Source of the DNA: Bacillota bacterium
Lineage (GTDB): Bacteria; Bacillota; Clostridia; Lachnospirales; Lachnospiraceae
Reading direction: 5' to 3'
Assembly (NCBI GenBank): GCA_023457255.1
Contig: JAEWMB010000024.1
Coordinates: 62,001 to 126,000, forward strand
DNA: 64,000 bases
In this document: piece after piece, positions 18,901 to 27,283 of the stretch
Layout of the letters: the number at the start of each line of letters is the position of its first letter
How positions within the stretch are numbered: the stretch's first letter is position 1
Notes under the pieces: generated by a model
Database searches by the model: none
What the model was told of the DNA's origin: nothing
The model's input: the letters and a program-made list of their open reading frames with translations, nothing else
Made by a program: the position numbers and the translations under genes

Positions 18901-20203
18901 AAGCCTGTTAAGAAATGCAGATTTTATTACAGCCAGGATAATTGCACCGGATGGTTCCATCGAATCTTCTGTATCAGAACGTTATCTAAGAAAGACCCTA
19001 TACCACTCTTCCATAAAACAAATGGGAGTGCTGACAGATTCCATGAACTGGGCACCGGAAAATCCGGTGAATAACGATATCTACACCTATCTTGTAGAAG
19101 GTTCTATCGTCTATGATGGCCACGAAAGCAATACGCTTAGAAATTCATTTTCCTTTCCTGTTACCATCGATATGGAATCCCCTTCTGCAATAGATGCCTC
19201 TCTTTCTTTTAAAGACAGCAGGGTTCATCTTACGCTAACCGGAACCGACAACCATTTTCTTGCAGGAGGCTTACTCGGTTTAATGAATGAGAAGAACGAG
19301 CTCCTTACTATCTTATCCATAACACCGGTAAATGAATCTATGAAGGGAACTGTTACTGCCTTTGATTATGACATTACCGACTATTTGATCGGTTCTAAGG
19401 TAAATCTTGCATTCATACTGATTGATTATGCCATGAATGAAGCTGATTACGGATTTTCCATTGCAATTCCGGATAAGATATCAATGCCGTACGAAGAGAT
19501 TTCACTAACTCCAAAGGAACAATTAAGTATCACAGCAAAAGCCTACCTAAATGACGAAGAATGTGATACTGATATCCTCTATCAAAGCTCTGACACTTCC
19601 ATAGCCACCATCGATAGCAATGGACTTATCACAGCAAAAAAAGCCGGCACTGCTACAATTACAGCATCTACTTTTCATGGTTTAACTGCAGCCTGTAAGG
19701 TAACTGTAGGTAATTTAATTCCTTCTCTTTCCCAAACGCTATATACCTTAGAGCTTGGAGACCAAAAGTCCCTGCAGGTACAAGGGCTCTCAACAAATGC
19801 AGATATCACTTATCAACTGATTCCCGAGAAGTTTGTGACAATCTCTTCCGATGGTATCTTAACTGCCAAAAAAGAGGGGGCAGCACTCTTAAATATAACA
19901 ATACATCAAAATCAGAAGACTTATTATCTACTTGCTACTATCGTTGTTATGAAAGCTCCTGCAATCTCTATCACAGCACCGCAAACAACATTTAAAGTAA
20001 AACAAACCGCTGTATTCCTACCTAAAATTTCCGGTGTGATAGCATCCTATACTTGGTCAAGCAGTGATACTAACGTTGGTACTATCAACAAATATACAGG
20101 CGTATTTGTCGCAAAAAAAGCAGGAACAACAACAATAACCCTAAGTGCGACAACCCTGGCAGGAAAGACAATTACTGCAAAAAAATTAATTACTGTACGT
20201 TGA
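15983..20203 (+). CDS. Secreted subtilisin-like S8 protease with PA and Big_2 domains
   Basis: A 1,406-residue exported serine protease of the lactocepin/C5a-peptidase type. The signal peptide occupies residues 1-35, followed by a propeptide-like region. The catalytic triad is Asp248 (VIDTGLD), His318 (EHGTHVAGT) and Ser639 (GTSMAAP). A protease-associated (PA) domain is inserted between His and Ser (VTGKVAVVSRGGISFNEKI, about residues 515-560). Fn3-like domains follow, and three Big_2 modules end the chain, with hallmarks SDTSIATIDSNGLITAKKAG and GVFVAKKAGTTTITL. There is no LPXTG or SLH motif, so retention would rely on the Big_2 modules. Start 15983 lies 6 bases from GAGGG; the ATG at 15977 directly abuts it. 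Confidence 0.9.
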   Translation: MSKKNFSCIRKRGIAILLAFLFALSAVNQGIAVSAAPLSTNFSITTENSNISRIESPYKLEKISLEKSALQLLNNQNKLSTTPADNQILKDVTIIVELEGASLLDYYNMQYHYDKYSFLENDSKLNNFLNTPDVNTEKEQILSSQQSIFYQISAISISSGETSKMTKQNKVSPQLLYQYTTVMNGFAIRCNASLLNTIQALEGVKNAYISATYEIEEPQMTSSVDMIGASNTWDLNYEGEGMVIAVIDTGLDVNHTAFSVLPAAPSLTQSIVNEKISSGLIANGKYISDKIPYVYDYADMDSDVSPTADSITLYGNEHGTHVAGTIGAGAGEVTGVAPKSQLVILKVASDYYEGIPSEYILAALDDAADLSVHVVNMSLGAPAGFSNAESETMELIYQRMTAAGISLSVSAGNNYSSAYQNQLDGYAKTSNPDTAAVGSPSTYKSSTSVASVINSAYHSAYFTIGDLSIPYTETAAAADPKFSDLASKEQTSYEAVLIPGYGEDTDYHDISVTGKVAVVSRGGISFNEKIVCAASHGAVAIVVKNNQAGTFGMAINDYLIPAVSITSEDGLLISNSSVNMINPQAGNSEFPNANAKQPSAFSSLGATPDLRLKPEIAAPGEHIYSTVPFDGYTSMSGTSMAAPHIAGCYALVKEYLYSSPLFSQSNPRELEELATKLLMSTAVPSKKNGVPYFPRKQGAGIVNIYNAIHTKAYLSVHHSESLNRPKLEFGDDRNKSGVFTHSFQISSISDTEITYHLNTTTLTERVLTSSYGDLIAESPFDITGFVTAVTTINGQPANTVTLKPYEEATITLTITLSEQIKQYLNRYFINGEFIEGYVTLTPVSDSRSTISNTISLPNGTAPQSGVTLSLPFLGFFGDWTRAGLFDESSLYDNQLFGNGAKEVYSQAPTLLLSKNHYLGVNFLDDMAYTLLNNNYSPYSYSSYYRSMLSLSPEKIAISPNGDGYMDTLYQANISLLRNADFITARIIAPDGSIESSVSERYLRKTLYHSSIKQMGVLTDSMNWAPENPVNNDIYTYLVEGSIVYDGHESNTLRNSFSFPVTIDMESPSAIDASLSFKDSRVHLTLTGTDNHFLAGGLLGLMNEKNELLTILSITPVNESMKGTVTAFDYDITDYLIGSKVNLAFILIDYAMNEADYGFSIAIPDKISMPYEEISLTPKEQLSITAKAYLNDEECDTDILYQSSDTSIATIDSNGLITAKKAGTATITASTFHGLTAACKVTVGNLIPSLSQTLYTLELGDQKSLQVQGLSTNADITYQLIPEKFVTISSDGILTAKKEGAALLNITIHQNQKTYYLLATIVVMKAPAISITAPQTTFKVKQTAVFLPKISGVIASYTWSSSDTNVGTINKYTGVFVAKKAGTTTITLSATTLAGKTITAKKLITVR

Positions 20204-20252
20204 TATTTAGACTTAAATACATTAAAATCCTTATATAAAGTTTTGTAAACGT

Positions 20253-20274
20253 GTAAAAATCTTTTGATTTTTAC
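20253..20274. terminator. Small AT-rich hairpin after the protease gene
   Basis: GTAAAAATC, loop TTTT, GATTTTTAC: a perfect 9-bp stem 50 bases after the protease stop. It is followed by TTAAATTTG, a weak T-run. The larger palindrome at 20293 is the better terminator. Confidence 0.4.
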
Positions 20275-20292
20275 TTAAATTTGAAAAAAGAC

Positions 20293-20396
20293 AGGGACTG
20301 CCGCAAAAAAACTTCATACCAGATATCGCATATAACACCTTTGTTTCCATGCAATATCCAGTACTTATTCTTCTTTTTGCAACAATCCCTGTCCCT
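20293..20396. repeat. Junction palindrome, family member B
   Basis: About 100 bases between two convergent genes. The left arm AGGGACTGCCGCAAAAAAAC pairs with GTTGCAAAAAGAAG in the reverse complement of the right half. An internal core TACCAGATATCGCATA faces TACTGGATATTGCATG. Arms and core match member A at 15411-15498, showing a repeat family. It ends 18 bases before the mecA stop. Confidence 0.7.
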
Positions 20397-20413
20397 ATAT
20401 CACAGTCCTTAGA

Positions 20414-21229
20414 TTAACCGTTCCCTATGGTTCTCATTACTTTTATTGCTTTTCTATCAATAAGACACGAGGCATGTTCCTTTAGATAAGCCACTCTGGA
20501 AGGATTCTCCGAATGAAATATACCATATTCATTTGCCCGGTCACATACAAATTGATAATTCACCTTCGATAATCTGCCTTTTTCTAATACAAGATAATAT
20601 AAGGATTCCCTCTCACTTTTAAAAAGTGTACTTTTCACCACCCAAGATTCCGGCAGTATGGCGGAAAACCTCTCAATATCGGATAGTGCCGTAAAACAAT
20701 AAATCTGCACAGAGGCTTCTGCTGTTTTACTATGCTTTTCTGTTTTACTATGCTTTTCTGTTTTACCTTCCTTTCCTTTGCTCCCATCCTGCTTCTTTTT
20801 ATATTGCTGCTCCTCATACTCATCTGTTACATCCTGAATCAGATTTCGGATAAACTTATCAAAGGCTTCTGCTTTTTCCATACTGGATAGATCCTCATAC
20901 CGGCTCATCATACTTTCAGGAGTAATTTCTCCATTCCCGCCTAACGCATCGTTAATCTGATGCAGGATATCATCCATGCCCTCAGCACCCTTTTCAGAAA
21001 AAGTAATTGCCAGACGATTCCTTGGTAATGGCATAACCTGCATCGCTAACAACCCATTCTTAGGATTGTAACCGACCTCATCTACTGCCATTTCTACAAT
21101 CTTATGTAGAAATTCCTGAATCTTACCTTTATTCTTAAGGAAATCGTCGATTTCTATATTGTATTCCTTCATATCGTCTTCGTTTATAATACAACGAACC
21201 GTTTCCTCATCTATTCTCTTGAATTCCAT
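20414..21229 (-). CDS. mecA: Adaptor protein MecA (ClpC adaptor)
   Basis: A 271-residue adaptor that hands substrates to ClpCP. The N-terminal target-binding domain (about residues 1-80) opens MEFKRIDEETVRCIINEDDM, the classic MecA start with the EDM motif. A charged linker (about 140-175) contains a doubled TEKHSK hexapeptide coded by an 18-bp tandem duplication. The C-terminal ClpC-binding domain follows (FTALSDIERFSAILPE ... KSTLFKSERESLYYLVLEKG). The target in this organism is unknown. It is monocistronic: palindrome B lies at its 3' end, with about 200 bases of non-coding DNA upstream. Confidence 0.9.
   Translation of the reverse strand: MEFKRIDEETVRCIINEDDMKEYNIEIDDFLKNKGKIQEFLHKIVEMAVDEVGYNPKNGLLAMQVMPLPRNRLAITFSEKGAEGMDDILHQINDALGGNGEITPESMMSRYEDLSSMEKAEAFDKFIRNLIQDVTDEYEEQQYKKKQDGSKGKEGKTEKHSKTEKHSKTAEASVQIYCFTALSDIERFSAILPESWVVKSTLFKSERESLYYLVLEKGRLSKVNYQFVCDRANEYGIFHSENPSRVAYLKEHASCLIDRKAIKVMRTIGNG
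20725..20766 (-). repeat. 18-bp tandem repeat inside mecA
   Basis: Two exact copies of TTTTACTATGCTTTTCTG plus a partial third (TTTTAC), read on the plus strand. They encode the doubled TEKHSK hexapeptide of the MecA linker. The unit is a multiple of three, so slippage changes linker length without a frameshift. Confidence 0.85.
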
Positions 21230-21423
21230 ATATTCTCGCTTTCATTCCATATGTTTGATATAGGTTTTAAACTTTTCTCTATTATACGTCAAGTCCCCAT
21301 AGTTATGCAAGTATCTCTTCATCGTACTATATTTACTTTATACAAATCAGATTTCCTCCAGCTGCCATCATAATCCCAGTATAAAAACTTCGGTTATCGG
21401 ACAAAGCATCTCACTAGTTAAGA

Positions 21424-21458
21424 ATTAAAAAAAGGGAGTGTCTGATGACACTCCCCTT
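21424..21458 (-). terminator. Terminator of the small lipoprotein gene
   Basis: On the minus strand AAGGGGAGTGTC, loop ATCA, GACACTCCCTT and then TTTTTAATT: a strong hairpin 9 bases after the stop codon. Confidence 0.85.
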
Positions 21459-21466
21459 CCTATGTT

Positions 21467-21802
21467 CTATTTTCTCTTTAATTCAGCTACAGAACCTTCA
21501 AAATCTAATTTTAAAGTATCTCCGCTCACTTCATAAGTGTACTCTTGAGTCTGCTCTGTTCCTAGTAAGCTCATGGTTAATAATAACTTATCGCCATCGG
21601 TCTTATAAGATGTCTCAAGACTCATCTCCATTAACTTCACATTACCTGTTCCATTGGAGTTAAACGTATACTCTACAGTAATTCCTTCTTCTTCACCAAT
21701 CCAAGTACCTACAAGACCACTCTTCCCCTTACCGCATCCAATGAGTGAAAGCGCAAGCACTAAGGTTAATAATAATACTACTGCTCTTTTTCTAAGTTTC
21801 AT
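21467..21802 (-). CDS. Small lipoprotein, lipocalin-like domain
   Basis: A 111-residue lipoprotein. The signal peptide ends in lipobox LIGC with cysteine 23 lipidated. The mature part (GLVGTWIGEEEGITVEYTFNSNG ... GDTLKLDFEG) has the short beta-hairpin pattern of small lipocalin-like or DUF5640-like domains of clostridial lipoproteins. GGGAGGACTAAGG precedes the ATG, and a near-consensus promoter and a strong terminator frame it as a single-gene unit. Function is unknown. Confidence 0.75.
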   Translation of the reverse strand: MKLRKRAVVLLLTLVLALSLIGCGKGKSGLVGTWIGEEEGITVEYTFNSNGTGNVKLMEMSLETSYKTDGDKLLLTMSLLGTEQTQEYTYEVSGDTLKLDFEGSVAELKRK

Positions 21803-21854
21803 CCTTAGTCCTCCCTAACCTATTATTCTTTCTGCTTTTGCACAAAGTAATTAT

Positions 21855-21883
21855 ATACTATCCAAATAAAGTTAATTTGTCAA
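21855..21883 (-). promoter_or_regulatory. Sigma-A promoter of the small lipoprotein gene
   Basis: On the minus strand TTGACA, a 17-base spacer, then TAGTAT, the same boxes and spacing as the FPKTG wall-protein promoter at 14045. It lies about 55 bases upstream of the start codon. Confidence 0.7.
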
Positions 21884-21921
21884 CATTTTACCGGCAATTT
21901 CGACAAAATTCTTTATTATCC

Positions 21922-24162
21922 TTAACGTGAACTGCTGTTTAGTACTTTAATAAGGATGTCTGCCGCCTCACCTCTTGTTATCTTAGCGGTAGGCTGGAAT
22001 GTCTTTTCTTTTCCACTTCCGAATAGTTTCAGTGCTTTGGCTATTGCTACATAATTATAATAATCTTTTCCTATCTTTGCATCATCGGTATAGCCACAAA
22101 GGAAGATATCTCCTATCGCTGCAAATTTTTCATATCCTAGTATTTGAACACTGTATTTTGCCAACTGTTGTTTTGTTATTCCACTATTACTCTTTAATTT
22201 AATTTCATCTCTTGAAGCCTCATAGAATAGCTTTTCAGCAAGACTTTGTAATTCCTTTTCAGTAATCACCTCATTCGGCCGGAATTTAAGCTCTCCGGTT
22301 CCTGCTCCCAGGTCACGTAATAATAGGATACTGCGTTCATAAGGATTTCCTTTGATATCTGTATAATCCTCCATCTTTTTGGTTTCAGGTACATAAACTT
22401 CCCCGGACCAATCAAGCTGCTTTCCTGTAAATGGTGAGATTGTATATGGGTTAATATTGGTACGGTATACCAACCTTGGCTGATACTCCACAGAGTATGA
22501 GTTCTCTGTCTTACTGTTCATATCCCCGCTCTTAACAAGTTTGTGAACTGTATTAAGCTCATAAACTAGCTCATAACCGTTTAGCTTGATATAGGCTTGA
22601 AATGCCTGTTCTGGTGTCATCGCATTCTTTGGTGACTCGAATTTTATCTCCTCATCCCAGTTCTTACGGTACTCAAATATTTTACCGCTGATAGAATCCA
22701 CACTACCCGAAAAATAATTATCTGCATAAGGAATTCCTTCCTTTACTCTTTCATATCCAAAGGCATATCCTCCGTATACCGGGATTTCTTTTACATAGTC
22801 ATAAATATAGTTTGGAATTACAGAGGACTGTTTCGTATCTGTAAACTGCTTACTATTTTGAGATTTTGCAAATGTTTCAAAAACTTCCGCACATTTTTCC
22901 CTAGACAGCTTTGTTTTTGCTCTCTCTAATTCCTCCGGAGTCATCTGATCCGCATTTTTCACACTGGAATGAAAGGATAAAATCTCCCCTGTCTTAGCGT
23001 CCACCATTGCATAAGCATTGGCTCTGTAATAATCATTTTTACCGCTATCCGGAACTCTAGGATCGGTGAAAGAGATATTCCAAACGTATTGCTTCTTATT
23101 ATCATTACCATACAGGCGATATCCGGAAAGAGAAGCTGTTATCGCTTTTACATTCGCATCAATAAGTAACTGTTTATTCTTTACTACTTTCTCTATTGCC
23201 TGTTCTTCTGTTATTAAGCTGCCCAATTCTTTGATCTGAGCTAATTCTTCCTTCGTAAAAGTTGAACCGGCATCATTATTATTTACCGCAGTATCCTGCA
23301 CCGCCTTTTCCGCTTCTCTCGAAGTTTCTATCCACTGCTCTCTCGTTGTGTAAACTTCTCCTGTTTTTGCATCAACCGCAATATAATTATTGCTAGGAGC
23401 ATAAACAAGATAAGCACTTCTGGTCTTACCGTCCGTATTCCATTTGGTTAGATACTTAAGTTCCATCGTAACCTGTTTTTTTATCTTTTCTGCAGCTTCT
23501 TCTTTGGTTATCTTGATATCCTTTGACGGTATCGATAATTGAAATAGCCAATTTGCATTATACTGCTTAACTTCCTTATCTGCCGCACTGATTTGTATTG
23601 TAATGGTATTATCAGGCATTGTGACACCATTTTCCGTCCGAACATACTCAAATTGATAACAATTGTTGTAATATCCCACATAAGATGCAGTTAGAAATGT
23701 TACATGCCCCCAAGCCTTTGGTGCAACTTTCTTAATATAGGCATCTGCTGCCGGACGAAGCTCTTTGATCAGATAGTTTATCGGTTCCTGCTTCTCATAC
23801 CTTTCATAATCCCTGTTATTGATATAAGTAATATTTGCATTATCATCACACACAACAGTAAAATAATGCGAGCCCTTCTCACTATACCAGCTTAAGTTCC
23901 ATTGCCTTCCTCTTCCATAATTATCGCCGTAATAGTTAGATTCAAACTTTGTACAATCCGATGGAATTGTAACTTTCTTCTTTATCTCTGTTATTATGTT
24001 TGAAAGCTTCTCTTGAAGCTTAACATCTTCTGTAGAATTATTCCGTACACTTTCTACCGGAACTGCCTCTGCTGCGGTTGATACCTCACTTGCTGAGACC
24101 GGAATACTGGTAAAAATCATTCCGCCTGCTAACATAAGTGCTAAAAAGTTCTTTCTTTTCAT
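21922..24162 (-). CDS. Exported YcdB/YcdC-domain protein with C-terminal SLH repeats
   Basis: A 746-residue surface protein. A signal peptide (MKRKNFLALMLAGGMIFTS, cleaved near SASE) is followed by repeated YcdB/YcdC modules, seen as recurring ITKEEAAEKIKKQ, VDAKTGEVYTTR and VDAKTGEILSFHSS segments (a PepSY-like fold). The C-terminal 130 residues carry S-layer homology motifs (YTDIKGNPYERSILLLRDLG, FRPNEVITEKELQSLAEKLF, FQPTAKITRGEAADILIKVL), which would hold it to wall polysaccharide. The start is set by AGGAGGG 6 bases upstream; an in-frame ATG 18 codons earlier lacks such a site. The role is unknown; PepSY-like modules often inhibit or chaperone proteases, and a large secreted protease is encoded 1.7 kb away, but a link is speculative. 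Confidence 0.8.
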   Translation of the reverse strand: MKRKNFLALMLAGGMIFTSIPVSASEVSTAAEAVPVESVRNNSTEDVKLQEKLSNIITEIKKKVTIPSDCTKFESNYYGDNYGRGRQWNLSWYSEKGSHYFTVVCDDNANITYINNRDYERYEKQEPINYLIKELRPAADAYIKKVAPKAWGHVTFLTASYVGYYNNCYQFEYVRTENGVTMPDNTITIQISAADKEVKQYNANWLFQLSIPSKDIKITKEEAAEKIKKQVTMELKYLTKWNTDGKTRSAYLVYAPSNNYIAVDAKTGEVYTTREQWIETSREAEKAVQDTAVNNNDAGSTFTKEELAQIKELGSLITEEQAIEKVVKNKQLLIDANVKAITASLSGYRLYGNDNKKQYVWNISFTDPRVPDSGKNDYYRANAYAMVDAKTGEILSFHSSVKNADQMTPEELERAKTKLSREKCAEVFETFAKSQNSKQFTDTKQSSVIPNYIYDYVKEIPVYGGYAFGYERVKEGIPYADNYFSGSVDSISGKIFEYRKNWDEEIKFESPKNAMTPEQAFQAYIKLNGYELVYELNTVHKLVKSGDMNSKTENSYSVEYQPRLVYRTNINPYTISPFTGKQLDWSGEVYVPETKKMEDYTDIKGNPYERSILLLRDLGAGTGELKFRPNEVITEKELQSLAEKLFYEASRDEIKLKSNSGITKQQLAKYSVQILGYEKFAAIGDIFLCGYTDDAKIGKDYYNYVAIAKALKLFGSGKEKTFQPTAKITRGEAADILIKVLNSSSR

Positions 24163-24453
24163 GTTTTCCCTCCTATATATTATCAAAATCATTGGTCTAT
24201 GCATTAGACGACTCACATTTCCTTTTGTTCCATTTTTTAGTACTATTTTATCATAGGTTTCTACGACTCACGATAAAAAAATTATTAAATCATTAAATAA
24301 ATTACTGTGTCATGCCATGCTAATTTTATAATCATTGTCTTCCAAATTTTGTTATACCGTAGTATAATAAATTTATCAGAAACCGCAAGGCAGATTTGAT
24401 AAAAGATGCGCTTTTCTGCACCATCAATCTGTTTAATAATAAGGAGGATTTTC

Positions 24454-26358
24454 ATGCCAAAGCAACGTAAAAGGATTGGGATCTTGACATCACAAGTTGA
24501 ATATGTATATCAACAGCAGTTGCTTACTGGCATCGAGACTGTTGCTTTAAAATATGAATACGACGTTCTGATTTTTTCAACCTTTACAAAGGAATATGCA
24601 AAAGAAGTATACCAAACGGGTGAGATCAATATTTTTAATATGATTCAATATCAACTACTGGATGGAATAATAATAGTACCTGATACTCTAAGAAATCCTG
24701 GGCTCGTATCAAGGCTGGTACAAAAAATAAAAAAACAATTCTATGGCCCTATCCTGTCTATTGACTGGGAACTCCCGGAAATTGAATGTGTTTGTTATCC
24801 CGATGAAGCCTCAATGGAATTATTGGTATCTCATCTCATCAGCACCCATGGTTATCAAAACTTTGCCTTAATGACCGGACCTAAGGAACATCAGCATGCG
24901 ATACGCCGATTAAAAGGATGCCTTAATGCCTTAGAAAAAAATAATATTCCAATTATCAAAGATTATATTTTCTATGGGGACTTCTGGTATAAGATGGGCG
25001 AGACCGTCGTCGATACCATCCTGCATAGTAAGCATGCAAGGCCGGACGTGATTGTCTGTACCTCTGATGCTATGGCAATTAATATCTGCTCCGAGCTGCA
25101 AAAAAAGGGAATTCATGTACCGAATGATATTGCTGTAACAGGATATGATTCTATATTAGAGGGTATTCTTCATAATCCAGCCATCACATCTACCGAACTT
25201 AAAAATGAACAGCTTGGTATCAGGGCAATGCTAACTCTAATGAATCAAATGGAGGGCGTTCCCCTTCCTGCCGATACCTCGGATACCGCTAAGTTGCTTA
25301 TTGGGGATAGCTGCGGATGCCACCCCTCCAAAAAAGTTGTGGAAACAGCTGAGTTTAAAAGCTGTGACTATGATCACCTGACTGACTTTTATAGCAATTA
25401 TAACTATATGATGGAAGAATTAATTTCTTCCGAAGATTTAATGGACTGCCTTCAAAAAATAAGTTGGTATGTATTTCAAATTGGAAATTATGACTCGTTT
25501 TATATTTCCTTGTGCGAAAACTGGGATAGTATTAGTGTTGATCAAAACTCACCAAAACCTTACTTAATTGATGGCTATACAGAGACTATGAACCTATGCT
25601 TTGAAAAGGAACAGGAAGCTTTTTGTCATCTTAATAAAACTTTTTCCACCTCGCTCATGCTCCCTGCCTTATGGGAAGAAAGAGACAAGCCGGCCATCTA
25701 TTATTTTGTACCTCTCCATTTTTATGACCGGTGTTTTGGTTATGCTACCTTAGGTTATCATAACCGCGCAGCTACCTATGAACGGTGCTTTCGTGATTGG
25801 ATTCGCAATATAAATACTGCCTTAGAAAATCTAAGAGTAAAAAATAATCTGAAATGGACCAATAAGCAATTAGAAAGATTAGCAGAAATAGACAGCCTGA
25901 CAATGCTTTATAATAGAAATGGGTTTAGTATTTATATCCACGAATTTCTAAAACAAGCAATCCTTCAGCAGAAAAATCTTCTTGTAGTACTTGGAGACCT
26001 GGATGACTTGAAAAAAATAAATGATACCTACGGACATTTAGAAGGTGATAATGCAATTATGGTTTGTGCCAAAGCCTTTCTATCCTTGGGGCTTCCTTCT
26101 AGCAAATGCTTTCGTTTTGGCGGAGATGAATTTGTGTTACTTGCACTTGAAGATTCCAATAACGATATCTTATCGGCAGCAGCAGCGCAGATAAAAAAAT
26201 ACCTTGATCATTATAACCGGACCTCTGATAATGCATATACGGTATCCATCAGTATCGGTACTTGGTTTGGGAAAGTTACGAAAGGGTTTCGAATTGAACA
26301 AGCCATACAACTTGCCGATAAAGACATGTTTAATAATAAGCTAGGTAAAAAGCTATGA
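24454..26358 (+). CDS. Periplasmic-binding-protein-like sensor fused to a GGDEF diguanylate cyclase
   Basis: A 634-residue cytoplasmic protein. Residues about 5-285 form a LacI/PurR-type ligand-binding fold (RIGILTSQVEYVYQQQLLTGIE ... DVIVCTSDAMAINICSELQKKGIHVPNDIAVTGYDS) with no DNA-binding headpiece and no signal peptide. A GAF-like middle region follows, and a GGDEF domain covers about 460-634 with an intact GGDEF at 556-560. No inhibitory RxxD site is seen upstream of it. This predicts cyclic-di-GMP synthesis tuned by an intracellular sugar or nucleoside. The start follows AAGGAGG by 6 bases; an upstream ATG at 24406 lacks a site. It is monocistronic and divergent from the SLH protein. 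Confidence 0.85.
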   Translation: MPKQRKRIGILTSQVEYVYQQQLLTGIETVALKYEYDVLIFSTFTKEYAKEVYQTGEINIFNMIQYQLLDGIIIVPDTLRNPGLVSRLVQKIKKQFYGPILSIDWELPEIECVCYPDEASMELLVSHLISTHGYQNFALMTGPKEHQHAIRRLKGCLNALEKNNIPIIKDYIFYGDFWYKMGETVVDTILHSKHARPDVIVCTSDAMAINICSELQKKGIHVPNDIAVTGYDSILEGILHNPAITSTELKNEQLGIRAMLTLMNQMEGVPLPADTSDTAKLLIGDSCGCHPSKKVVETAEFKSCDYDHLTDFYSNYNYMMEELISSEDLMDCLQKISWYVFQIGNYDSFYISLCENWDSISVDQNSPKPYLIDGYTETMNLCFEKEQEAFCHLNKTFSTSLMLPALWEERDKPAIYYFVPLHFYDRCFGYATLGYHNRAATYERCFRDWIRNINTALENLRVKNNLKWTNKQLERLAEIDSLTMLYNRNGFSIYIHEFLKQAILQQKNLLVVLGDLDDLKKINDTYGHLEGDNAIMVCAKAFLSLGLPSSKCFRFGGDEFVLLALEDSNNDILSAAAAQIKKYLDHYNRTSDNAYTVSISIGTWFGKVTKGFRIEQAIQLADKDMFNNKLGKKL

Positions 26359-26382
26359 AAACTTATAATACATGTAAAAAAT

Positions 26383-26456
26383 AAAAGCAGGTTCAAAAAC
26401 TATTCCCTGAGAGGTAATCCCCTTAAATAGGAATCTTTTATTTGCTCCTGCTTTTT
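26383..26456. terminator. Long bidirectional hairpin at a convergent junction
   Basis: AAAAGCAGG pairs with CCTGCTTTTT, and the fold continues inward imperfectly to ATTCC/GGAAT. T-runs occur at both ends. It separates the GGDEF gene from btuD. The arms differ from the GGGACTG family. Confidence 0.75.
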
Positions 26457-26487
26457 AATTCGATTATGGGTAAATTTTATCTTAAAT

Positions 26488-27282
26488 CTAAGATGGAATC
26501 GGAATGAAATAATTCCCCCCTAAAGCTTCATTCTCTAAGGCGTAGAAGGAAATTTCAAACACTTTAGTTAAATTCTCTATCGTTAATACTTGTTTCGTTT
26601 CTCCCGCCGCCATGATTCTTCCGTCTTTCATCAAGACAATCTGTTTGCAATATCTCGCAGCTAAATTGATATCATGAAGCACTGTAATAATCGAAGTATG
26701 CTTTGTGTCATTTAATTTCTTTAAATATTTCATCAATTCCATCTGATAACGAACATCCAGATGAGCCACCGGCTCGTCTAAAAACAACCAAGGGGTCTGC
26801 TGGGCAATTGCTCTTGCCGTAACAACTCTTTGTTTTTCTCCGCCGCTTAACCTTGAGAATACGGCATCACGTAAGGTAAAACAATTTGTCATTTTCATCG
26901 CTTCGCTCACAATTTCTTTATCTTTCTCACTGGGTGCCTGAAATCGCTTTTGATAAGGTGCCCGCCCCATCATAACAATATCATATACTGTAAACTTTGT
27001 CTCAATGTTAGTGTTTTGCGGGACTAAAGACATTTTCTTTGCTATATCATTTCTCTTATAGCTTGTAATTTCCTTATTTTCCAGCAATACTCTTCCTGTC
27101 TCAATTGGTAACAATCTTAGAATATGACGAATAAATGAGGTTTTTCCGGATCCGTTTGGCCCCAAGATTCCGTAAAATCCTCCCTGCCGGAAAGTCGCAC
27201 ATATCTCCTTTAAAATTGCCTCCTCACCTTTTTGTGGCTGCCAGCTAAGTTCACTTATTTGTATCGACTGCAGTTTCTCCAT
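26488..27282 (-). CDS. btuD: Cobalamin ABC transporter ATPase BtuD
   Basis: A 264-residue ATPase of the FecE/BtuD group. Walker A GPNGSGKT is at 41-48, the signature LSGGEKQR at 145-152, Walker B LFLDEP at 166-171, and the H-loop is TVLHDINLAARYC. It powers import through the FecCD permease encoded just upstream. Sequence alone does not separate B12 from siderophore ATPases; the B12 riboswitch at the head of the operon decides it. The ATG is one base after the permease stop and uses AAAGGATGG inside that gene's end. An upstream in-frame start would overlap the permease by 56 bases and is less likely. Confidence 0.85.
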   Translation of the reverse strand: MEKLQSIQISELSWQPQKGEEAILKEICATFRQGGFYGILGPNGSGKTSFIRHILRLLPIETGRVLLENKEITSYKRNDIAKKMSLVPQNTNIETKFTVYDIVMMGRAPYQKRFQAPSEKDKEIVSEAMKMTNCFTLRDAVFSRLSGGEKQRVVTARAIAQQTPWLFLDEPVAHLDVRYQMELMKYLKKLNDTKHTSIITVLHDINLAARYCKQIVLMKDGRIMAAGETKQVLTIENLTKVFEISFYALENEALGGNYFIPIPS

Positions 27283-27283
27283 C

